A stretch of 40,611 nt of DNA from positions 1-40,611 of IMG/VR virus record IMGVR_UViG_3300029263_000822; one strand, given 5' to 3'. Within the stretch, counting starts at the first letter, position 1, and each line of letters begins with the position of its first letter. Positions 33,408-40,611 of this stretch are shown here, in pieces. The stretch comes from a virus. Made by a program: the position numbers and the translations under genes. The notes below the pieces were generated by a model, which had not been told where the DNA came from, searched no databases, and was given only the letters and a program-made list of their open reading frames with translations.

Positions 33408-34940
33408 ATGGCAGAAAATACAGTTTCGCTCTTTGGTTTTGAGATAAAACGAAAGAAAGAAGGTAATAAGGAAGCAGAGAGAATAAAAAGTGTAGTAGCA
33501 CCACAGAGTGATGATGGTGCTGGATACGTAACTGCGTCTGGAAGTCATTTCGGTCAATACATAGATATTGACGGTGATAATACCAAAGACAATATTGCTA
33601 TGATTAATAAGTATAGAGGTATTTCTATCCATCCAGAAGTTGACATGGCAATCGAAGATATTGTGAATGAAGCAATTGTAAATAATGCAGAAGAAGATAC
33701 TTTATCTTTAAATACTGATGGCATAGACGCTCCAGATAATATCAAAAAAGTTATTCAAGAAGAATTTAAAAATGTTCTCGCAATGTTTGACGCATCTGAA
33801 CATGCTCACGATTTGTTCAAAAGATGGTACATTGATGGTAGAATGTACCACCACATTTTGGTTGATGAAAAAAATGAAAAAGCAGGCATTCAAGAAGTTA
33901 GATTTATTGATGCTACAAAAATAAGAAAAATTAAAGAAGTTAAAACTAAGAAAGATCCCGCAACAAATGCGGATATCATCGAATCGATCAACGAATATTT
34001 CATATACACTGATAAACCAGGAAAATCATCTGCTGGTCAAATTCAAAACAAGGGTGTAAAATTTACACCAGATTCAATTAATTATGTAACAAGTGGTCTT
34101 TTAGATGAAAGTCGAAAAAAAGTAGTTTCCCATTTGCATAAGTGCATTAAACCTGTCAATCAATTGAGAATGATGGAGGACTCTCTGGTTATTTACAGAT
34201 TGAGTCGTGCACCAGAACGTAGAATTTTCTATGTTGATGTGGGTAACTTGCCTAAAGGTAAGGCAGAAGAATATATGAAGAATATCATGACTAAGTATCG
34301 AAACAAACTCGTTTATGATGCTAGTACTGGTGAATTGCGAGATGACCGAAAGCACATGTCTATGTTGGAAGATTTTTGGTTACCTAGACGCGAAGGTGGT
34401 AGAGGTACTGAAGTTACTACTCTTCCTGGCGGTGATAATTTGGGTCAAATTGAAGATATTATTTATTTCCAAAAACGCTTATATCGTTCACTAAATGTTC
34501 CACTAAATAGACTTGAGCAAGAATCTCAGTTTTCACTTGGTAAAAGTAATGAGATTACTAGGGAAGAAATTAAATTTTCAAAATTCATTGATAGACTTCG
34601 CAAAAAATTTGGGATGATTTTTCTACAAGTTTTGAAAAAACAACTTGTGCTTAAAAAGATTATCACTGAGGCAGATTGGGACGTTTGGAAAAATACCATT
34701 TCTGTTGATTTTGCAAGAGATAACTATTTTTCAGAAATGAAAGATGCGGAAGTTCTTAGAGAAAGATTGGCAACTCTTGATATCATGACTCAATATGTTG
34801 GCGACTACTTTTCCAAAGAATGGGTGTTTAAAAATGTTTTAAAATATTCAGAAGAAGATATCAAAGAACTAAAAACCCAAGTGGAAGGTGAAATAAAAAG
34901 CGGAGAAATCGCAAATCCCGCTGATCAAGAAGAAGAATAA
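33408..34940 (+). CDS. gp20: Portal protein gp20
   Basis: The dodecameric portal forms the head vertex through which DNA is packaged and to which the neck binds. It is 510 aa (T4 524). Diagnostic sequences are YRGISIHPEVDMAIEDIVNE (about 65-84), HILVDEKNEKAGIQEVRFID, RAPERRIFYVDVGNLPKGKA, EDFWLPRREGGRGTEVTTLP and LNVPLNRLEQ with SNEITREEIKFSKFIDRLRK. The start at 33408 has AGGA 7 nt upstream; an ATG at 33401 is out of frame. It ends in an acidic tail, 3 nt before the next gene. In T4, genes 67, 68 and 21 follow; here a large fibre gene does. Confidence 0.96.
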   Translation: MAENTVSLFGFEIKRKKEGNKEAERIKSVVAPQSDDGAGYVTASGSHFGQYIDIDGDNTKDNIAMINKYRGISIHPEVDMAIEDIVNEAIVNNAEEDTLSLNTDGIDAPDNIKKVIQEEFKNVLAMFDASEHAHDLFKRWYIDGRMYHHILVDEKNEKAGIQEVRFIDATKIRKIKEVKTKKDPATNADIIESINEYFIYTDKPGKSSAGQIQNKGVKFTPDSINYVTSGLLDESRKKVVSHLHKCIKPVNQLRMMEDSLVIYRLSRAPERRIFYVDVGNLPKGKAEEYMKNIMTKYRNKLVYDASTGELRDDRKHMSMLEDFWLPRREGGRGTEVTTLPGGDNLGQIEDIIYFQKRLYRSLNVPLNRLEQESQFSLGKSNEITREEIKFSKFIDRLRKKFGMIFLQVLKKQLVLKKIITEADWDVWKNTISVDFARDNYFSEMKDAEVLRERLATLDIMTQYVGDYFSKEWVFKNVLKYSEEDIKELKTQVEGEIKSGEIANPADQEEE

Positions 34941-34943
34941 AAT

Positions 34944-37900
34944 ATGAAAAATGATATCCTCAAGTATATAGTACATCCTTTTGGTATTACTGGAATATTA
35001 GATTTAAGAGATAATGCCGAAATAGTATTTCCTTATGGTACAACGCATGTTAGCATAGGTATTGACTTAGATCAAACTTTTCTGAAACACAGGGCATGGA
35101 AACCAGTTACAGTTGGTGGTGTTGATGTTTCTGGGGAATATCCATATTTTAGACCCAATAACTATGTTTGGCATAACATTGGAGTAATTCCAACAACACC
35201 TTTAAATTTAGATGTTGTAATACAAACATATTCATCCTTAGATGAAACTACTGCTGCACTAAATTTGTGGTCAGATACTGATCAAGAGCGATATGAAAAC
35301 ATAGGGTTAAAATTAGCAGTTGCTCCAGATGATATAGTATTAGGATCAAATACTGGTCTTACGTCTATTACAGGCAGCACTGATGAAGACATACCAACTA
35401 CAAGTGCAGATGGCGGTAAAAACCCATTCGGAAATTTTGTCGGAATAGATGCCGACAGTGGTAGATTTAATGATCTCTATGCCGACAGCGCATATTTTAA
35501 ATATCTGAGGGCAGATAGTGCCGATATAAAGTGGTTGAGGGCAGATAGTGTTGATATCATTTCTCTTAGGGCAGATAGTGGATATATAAAACAATTAACT
35601 TCAGATAGTGCATATTTTAAATATCTTAGGGCTGATAGTGGATATATTTCTCAATTTAGATCAGATAGTGCTAGAATAATGTACTTGAACGCGCAAAAAT
35701 TAAATGCTGATAGCGCAAGTATCCAAGGTCAACTTAATGTAGGAAGGTATATTCTGGATGCTGGTGAATGGGACAGTAATGATCTATTAACAGATATTAA
35801 TGCGCTTGCCCAAGATGATTTTGGTGGATTTTATTATGCTCAAGCAGATTCTATTACAGGAATTAGAGAAAAATATGCACATTTAAAATATGACGAATTT
35901 GGTAAGAAATGGAATTTTTTCCCAAAACTAAACATTTCTGATCTTGATAGTAGTGGTATTATTACTACCACTGTTGTTGGCGCGGATAGTGTAAATGCTC
36001 CATCTAAAAATAAATTGGCATACGGAAAAGGTGATAATGGTCAATTTTTAACATTTGATACTATACAAAACAAATATGATTGGGATTATATAGTTAGTAG
36101 TGGGTTATATGTATTTGATAGTGACCAACTAAATAATGCTTTGCTTAATACACCTTCTGTACCTGGATCAGATGAAGATAAAATTAAAAGTTTGGTTAAT
36201 TATAAACAATTTAATTTCTATAGTCATGGCGATGAGAAATATATAGAAAGTGGTGGTAATGTATTCACGATTAAAAGTGGTATTACGAACTATACATCAT
36301 TTGCAGACCACGATAAAATAAAATATACAGATATATCAAATGCAAACTCATATGTTTGGTTGGATTCTGGAACCAATTCTTTTAAAACTGTTCCTTTGGA
36401 GAACGATAGACTTAATATTTCATCTAAATTGCAGAAAATCAATAGGTCTATTAACGGTGCTTATTCAAATAAACCTTTTAGTTCGTATACTTTGGAAGCA
36501 ACATTTAGTGCGGCAGACGGTGCAAAGCAAACTGGTGCGATGGGCATATTAATTGGATTGATAAAATATGGTTTAACTGAAAAAACATTAACAGTATTCA
36601 GAAGCACAAGAGCAACTGGCATGTTTGATTCTGATATTGATTGGGTCAAAGATCGGCAAGATAATCCATTCAATTTTGAATTAGTGGTTAATGCAGGTCA
36701 AGCAGATCAGACTGTTATCAATATGGGTAGAATGGTCGAAGCACCACCAATTAATGGAAATGCTTCTTGGGATTCTAGTGGCGATGTTGTACTCAAAGTT
36801 TCCAAGCGAAATCATACATTAACTATAGAAACAAGTCAGTTCGGAGACTCCGCAATTGATGTTATAGCATCAAAAAGAATTGATTTGTTTGATAATGATG
36901 GTATTCCAGAAGAACAACAATATCTAGATTTAAAAGAATTTGGAAATGCTGTTCACTATGGTTTCGCTTTTGATAAAATATCAAATGCCAAAGTTAAGGA
37001 TATAAAATTTTCTGAGGGTGTTGAAGGTCTACACCAAGCAGACGCTAACACTATCATAGATTTGAAAAATAAGAAAACTTACTTATATTTTGATAGTGAT
37101 AAAGGTCAGCAATTTAGTTACACTAAAGGTTACCACAATATTGATAGTGATGGTTTTGGTTTTCCTATTTTGGGTGGAGATATCTTCACTGGTAGACTTT
37201 ACCATAACCCAGAATTAAAGACAACATGGTATCAAGACCCATATTCGACTTTCCAACTGGGGCAAGTGTTGAACACTGATCAAATACCGATTGGTACTCA
37301 AATCATAGCAAGAGGTGGTTATGATGCGGATAAACCAAGAGAGATATTAAAAGATGGCGATCCAATTAGAAGAATTAATGCCAATTTTATAACAGATGAA
37401 AAGGGACTAACACTTACGGTCTTTACGACCACAGGGAATATAGTATCAACTAAGAATTATAATATAGACGCAACAGTTGACACCACTGGAGCGACAGCAC
37501 AAGCAATGGTTGCCGACCTTGCAACACTAAGAACTGGATCAACAAGAAATATTTGCGTTATAACATCTTTTGGTGATTGGAAATATACAGAGACTCTTTT
37601 AATAGCAGAAGCAAACAATAACGGTCTGACGAAGTTGGCAGGGTCTGGAACGTCAGCAGCAGGTCTATCAAATCAACAGTATGTAGCAGTATATCAATGT
37701 GGGTCGAATAACAAATTATACGAAGTAGCAGAACACAAAATATCTACAGCACAACCAAATATTAGATTTTTTCTAAATGAAGGAACCTTCTTTGTAATGG
37801 GCGGTGAAGTGAATAGCACCAGCGCATTGACAAACTTTCGTGGAGATATCGTTGCTCACGTAACTGGCACTAATGACGTAAAATTGTCTTCAGGTCTTAT

Positions 37901-40445
37901 TGCTGCTGGACCTTCTACGTTTAATAGTACTGTAAACATTTCTGCTGGTGCGGCAAACGGTATACATTTTCCAGATGAGGCATTTGCCTCAGATGCTGAC
38001 GATCAAGCAAGAATATATCTAATTGATAGTCCAAACATTTCTGGTAATCAAATCCTAACGATAGAAGTTCAGAATGACTCAACCGACATAATTAATCTAA
38101 TAACACCAGATTCTGATGGTAATGGAAAGGGTATGAAAGGTTTACGGCATAATATGAAATCCGTATTCTCTGAAGGTTATCTAAAAATAGTATTTGACGA
38201 TGCACCAAAACTGGGTGGTATTTTAAATACGGAAGATTATTACATTGCAGGTGCAACTGGATTTAATGTTTTAGATTTAAATTATGATCAAATTGGGGCC
38301 AATGTGCACAATGACATAGCAGATGCCTCATACCTGTCTGCACTATCAAATATCTATAACTTTATTGATACAAACGATACTAATACAGATAGACATTGGG
38401 CATTATATAATAATAAAAATCCAATATCTGATGCTGGCACTATTGATGGTACAGGAGCATTATTTAAAATTAGTGAAGATGGTAATGTAGATGTTACAGG
38501 AAATTTCACAACAGTTACTACAGATGGTCTCACAGAAGGTACGACAAATCTTTACCATACAGATAGTCGCTCAATCATTGCCACTCATGCAAAAATATCA
38601 ATTGATACAAGAACAGATTCAGCAATTGCTGGGGGTGCATTGTCTTGGACTCCATCACCAGATGCTATCCAAGATGGTATCCTTGCTTTCAAACCAGCAC
38701 TATCGCATAGTATTGTTACTGATACTGCTGCTGGTCTATCCACTACACTAGTATATGATGATGCCACTGGAGTATTCACTTTTAAATCTTCTAATGTTGA
38801 TAGTGTTAGTGCATCAACACTTACTAAGATCAGTGTCACAAATGCAACAGCAACTGGAACTGCTAGTGCATTAACATATAATAATACTAGCGGTGTCATC
38901 ACTTTAACACCAGCAGATATTGGCACAACAGCAAAAAGTTCTTTGACACATTCAAATAACGACAATAGAGCAGAAGGTGGATCGATTGCTTACGATACTT
39001 CTACTGGTGTCATAACATACAATAAATCCTACACAATTTCACTGCAAGTTGGCAGTCCACTTGGTGGTGGTGCGCTGGCGTATGATGGCACAGGCGGATT
39101 TACATACACACCTCCCGCAGTGAACGGTCCATTATCGGTATCATCAGCATCAGCAGTTTCAGGAGAACAATCTACACTGTCTGTATCTGGTGGAGTATTT
39201 TCATTCAAACCAGCAGAATTATATCCACCGATTTCTATTATCCAAGTCGCATCTGTACCAGCAAATGCACAAGGAAGTTTAGAATATGATTCAGCATCTG
39301 GTGTATTAGAATTTAAACAACCAGCAACATTAAGTCTTTCAAATTTCCAATCCAGCACAGATTCTGATGGTGCCATTTTTGGTAAAGGTGGTACTCTTCA
39401 CTTCGCAGCAGATTCTAATTATGGAATGGGTACGATCACTTTAACTCCTGGGTATTTTGCAACTACAGTAGATTCGTGTCTTGATACACTCTTAACTATA
39501 CCACACGCTGCGCCTGCGGGATCACTTGCGGAAAGTGATACGAAAAAACCTTCTGTGATGATGTTAGATAGTTCTACTGCTACAAAATTCATAAACAGAA
39601 GAATGACTTTAAATGATTTTACTAATTTTGACGATAGTGCTGCTGCTGCTGTTGGTTGGGTATTAACGAAAACTACACAAATTAGCGCAAATGCTCCTTC
39701 AGAATTTAAAATGAGACAAATACCAGAAGGAATTACATTAAGCGATTTAAGTGTTGTTGGTACTACTACTGCTGATAATACTACTGGGAATGTGATTTAT
39801 AACAATTCAAATGGTCAATTTTCATTCAAACCAGCAAAAGGTCCGGGTGGATTTGCTGGGGGTGATGGTGGAGAGACAACTTATAGTTCGGTACATCAAA
39901 CTGTAACTTTTGCAGCAGACGCATCAAGTGGATTAGAAATATCTGCTAGTGGACAAACGGTAACAATTGATGCTTCTGGGGTAGGTGGATTTTCAGTATC
40001 TAATAATGCAAACAACAGACTTGTGACTGCAACTGGATCAGGTGGTAATGCTGAAGCAAACGCAACATTCGATGGTTCAACACTAGCAATTACTGGGGCG
40101 ATTACCGCAACTACAAATATTAGTGCACAAGGAAATGTTATTGCGGCAGCATCATCAGATTTAAGACTTAAAGACAATTTAGAAAAAATAGAAAACGCGC
40201 TAGATAAAGTAAGTAAATTAAATGGATATACGTTTACTTGGAATGAAAATGCAGATAACGTATTGCGCGAAACTTTTGATAAAGACGTTGGAGTTATTGC
40301 CCAAGAAGTTGAGGAAGTCTTACCTGAGATTGTTATAGATAGAGTAGATGGTTATAAAGCAGTTTATTATGAAAAACTCGTTCCACTATTGATTGAGTCA
40401 ATAAAAGAGTTAAAGATTAGAGTTGAGGAATTGGAAAATAAATAA
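34944..40445 (+). CDS. Large tail spike/fibre with C-terminal peptidase S74 chaperone (1833 aa)
   Basis: The N-terminal 130 residues (MKNDILKYIVHPFGITGILD, then PNNYVWHNIGVIP) may be the virion-docking part. Eight tandem decapeptides of DS-x-x-x-(I/F)-x-x-L-x type occupy 171-250. A beta-sandwich-like region lies at about 480-740, and a stretch at about 800-930 resembles the GG/ILEI-like domain of T4 long-tail-fibre proteins (tentative). A TDGLTEGTTNLYHTDSR motif typical of phage fibres is near 1193, followed by Ser/Thr/Gly-rich shaft repeats. The last 96 residues are a peptidase S74 domain: Ser1738-Asp-Leu-Arg-Leu-Lys1743 gives the Ser/Lys dyad for self-cleavage, then GVIAQEVEEVLPEIV and a C-terminal helix. 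Cleavage before Ser1738 would release the trimerisation chaperone. It is probably receptor-binding. Confidence 0.85.
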   Translation: MKNDILKYIVHPFGITGILDLRDNAEIVFPYGTTHVSIGIDLDQTFLKHRAWKPVTVGGVDVSGEYPYFRPNNYVWHNIGVIPTTPLNLDVVIQTYSSLDETTAALNLWSDTDQERYENIGLKLAVAPDDIVLGSNTGLTSITGSTDEDIPTTSADGGKNPFGNFVGIDADSGRFNDLYADSAYFKYLRADSADIKWLRADSVDIISLRADSGYIKQLTSDSAYFKYLRADSGYISQFRSDSARIMYLNAQKLNADSASIQGQLNVGRYILDAGEWDSNDLLTDINALAQDDFGGFYYAQADSITGIREKYAHLKYDEFGKKWNFFPKLNISDLDSSGIITTTVVGADSVNAPSKNKLAYGKGDNGQFLTFDTIQNKYDWDYIVSSGLYVFDSDQLNNALLNTPSVPGSDEDKIKSLVNYKQFNFYSHGDEKYIESGGNVFTIKSGITNYTSFADHDKIKYTDISNANSYVWLDSGTNSFKTVPLENDRLNISSKLQKINRSINGAYSNKPFSSYTLEATFSAADGAKQTGAMGILIGLIKYGLTEKTLTVFRSTRATGMFDSDIDWVKDRQDNPFNFELVVNAGQADQTVINMGRMVEAPPINGNASWDSSGDVVLKVSKRNHTLTIETSQFGDSAIDVIASKRIDLFDNDGIPEEQQYLDLKEFGNAVHYGFAFDKISNAKVKDIKFSEGVEGLHQADANTIIDLKNKKTYLYFDSDKGQQFSYTKGYHNIDSDGFGFPILGGDIFTGRLYHNPELKTTWYQDPYSTFQLGQVLNTDQIPIGTQIIARGGYDADKPREILKDGDPIRRINANFITDEKGLTLTVFTTTGNIVSTKNYNIDATVDTTGATAQAMVADLATLRTGSTRNICVITSFGDWKYTETLLIAEANNNGLTKLAGSGTSAAGLSNQQYVAVYQCGSNNKLYEVAEHKISTAQPNIRFFLNEGTFFVMGGEVNSTSALTNFRGDIVAHVTGTNDVKLSSGLIAAGPSTFNSTVNISAGAANGIHFPDEAFASDADDQARIYLIDSPNISGNQILTIEVQNDSTDIINLITPDSDGNGKGMKGLRHNMKSVFSEGYLKIVFDDAPKLGGILNTEDYYIAGATGFNVLDLNYDQIGANVHNDIADASYLSALSNIYNFIDTNDTNTDRHWALYNNKNPISDAGTIDGTGALFKISEDGNVDVTGNFTTVTTDGLTEGTTNLYHTDSRSIIATHAKISIDTRTDSAIAGGALSWTPSPDAIQDGILAFKPALSHSIVTDTAAGLSTTLVYDDATGVFTFKSSNVDSVSASTLTKISVTNATATGTASALTYNNTSGVITLTPADIGTTAKSSLTHSNNDNRAEGGSIAYDTSTGVITYNKSYTISLQVGSPLGGGALAYDGTGGFTYTPPAVNGPLSVSSASAVSGEQSTLSVSGGVFSFKPAELYPPISIIQVASVPANAQGSLEYDSASGVLEFKQPATLSLSNFQSSTDSDGAIFGKGGTLHFAADSNYGMGTITLTPGYFATTVDSCLDTLLTIPHAAPAGSLAESDTKKPSVMMLDSSTATKFINRRMTLNDFTNFDDSAAAAVGWVLTKTTQISANAPSEFKMRQIPEGITLSDLSVVGTTTADNTTGNVIYNNSNGQFSFKPAKGPGGFAGGDGGETTYSSVHQTVTFAADASSGLEISASGQTVTIDASGVGGFSVSNNANNRLVTATGSGGNAEANATFDGSTLAITGAITATTNISAQGNVIAAASSDLRLKDNLEKIENALDKVSKLNGYTFTWNENADNVLRETFDKDVGVIAQEVEEVLPEIVIDRVDGYKAVYYEKLVPLLIESIKELKIRVEELENK
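35454..35693 (+). repeat. Eight tandem decapeptide DS repeats (30-nt period)
   Basis: Units are DSGRFNDLYA, DSAYFKYLRA, DSADIKWLRA, DSVDIISLRA, DSGYIKQLTS, DSAYFKYLRA, DSGYISQFRS and DSARIMYLNA. The hydrophobic positions 5-6 and 9 recur at a strict 10-residue spacing, which fits a beta-helical or triple-stranded shaft. The giant protein uses a 9-residue version of the same motif. Confidence 0.9.
40155..40442 (+). other. Peptidase S74 intramolecular chaperone domain
   Basis: This segment encodes residues 1738-1833. SDLRLK carries Ser1738 and Lys1743 at the same +5 spacing as the catalytic dyad of endosialidase-type S74 domains. LNGYTFTWNENAD, KDVGVIAQEVEEVLPEIV and the terminal helix are all family features. 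In characterised members the chaperone guides trimer folding and is then cleaved off. Confidence 0.9.
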
Positions 40446-40611
40446 TGGCCAAGGTAAGAAGAATTGATCCCTTTGACCCAAACGATCCAGGAGTAACTAT
40501 GGAGGACATATTTGCTGTGTTCCCACCACCTTCTGGACATTCTCAATATAGTTCAAGTGGTATTAGTAACTACAGACTAACGGATTTATATAGAGGCGGT
40601 GGTATCGTACC
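40445..40611 (+). CDS. Structural protein, N-terminal fragment (3' end outside window)
   Basis: The ATG shares its A with the preceding TAA. Fifty-five codons are visible, starting MAKVRRIDPFDPNDPGVTME and continuing ISNYRLTDLYRGGGIVP. The (I)S-x-x-R-L-x-D-L-Y-R-G-G pattern is common near the N-terminus of phage fibre and minor tail proteins, so another fibre-type gene is likely. It does not look like T4 gp67, gp68 or gp21, which would be expected after gp20. Too little is visible for more. Confidence 0.6.
   Translation, partial: MAKVRRIDPFDPNDPGVTMEDIFAVFPPPSGHSQYSSSGISNYRLTDLYRGGGIV

Noticed and set aside
33401-33442. Upstream ATG at 33401 as a leader peptide or alternative portal start
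   Set aside because: It is out of frame, stops after 13 codons, and AGGA abuts it with no spacing; the same AGGA is correctly placed for 33408.

Overview
The window is a single-strand (all +), AT-rich stretch of a T4-like (Straboviridae/Kyanoviridae-type) myovirus genome, most likely from an uncultured marine phage. The evidence is an intact T4-order morphogenesis block: gp13 and gp14 (neck), gp15 (tail terminator), gp16 and gp17 (terminase), gp18 (sheath), gp19 (tube) and gp20 (portal). T4-type late promoters (TATAAATA) lie in all four intergenic gaps longer than 45 nt. The long fibre proteins are built on aspartate-serine repeats (DSAYV and relatives), which I remember from uncultured marine T4-like phages; the exact host (SAR11, cyanobacterium or other) cannot be decided from this sequence.

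Layout. (1) 1-25099: an adhesin and virion-decoration cluster. It holds a giant fibre-like gene that enters from outside the window (at least 4724 codons), a 1563-aa LamG/beta-helix protein, an 899-aa beta-propeller protein, a 594-aa protein with a cupredoxin domain, two small unknown genes and a 389-aa probable structural protein. (2) 25177-33340: gp13, gp14, a 540-aa repeat protein that seems to carry the C-terminal end of gp14, gp15, gp16, gp17, gp18 and gp19. (3) 33408-40445: gp20 portal followed directly by a 1833-aa fibre/spike ending in a peptidase S74 intramolecular chaperone, where T4 has the small head genes 67, 68 and 21. (4) 40445 to the end: the start of another structural gene.

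Roughly four fifths of the window encodes surface or fibre-like proteins and only about 8 kb encodes the conserved neck, tail and packaging machinery. Coding is very tight: many genes overlap by 1-8 nt or are a few nt apart, no gap exceeds about 83 nt, and no tRNA, CRISPR array, integrase, transposase or reverse transcriptase was seen. Late transcription probably starts at the TATAAATA sites before the 594-aa gene, gp13, gp18 and gp20, with two more candidates inside coding sequence.

The most interesting parts are the modular repeats of the giant gene (three YadA-like heads; 9-, 22- and 24-residue DS repeats flanking exchangeable domains), the complete type-1 copper ligand set in a virion protein, the apparent split and expansion of gp14, the aromatic-rich islands in two adhesins, and a hairpin at the predicted 5' end of the portal transcript. 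Family assignments are from memory of motifs; no database search was run.
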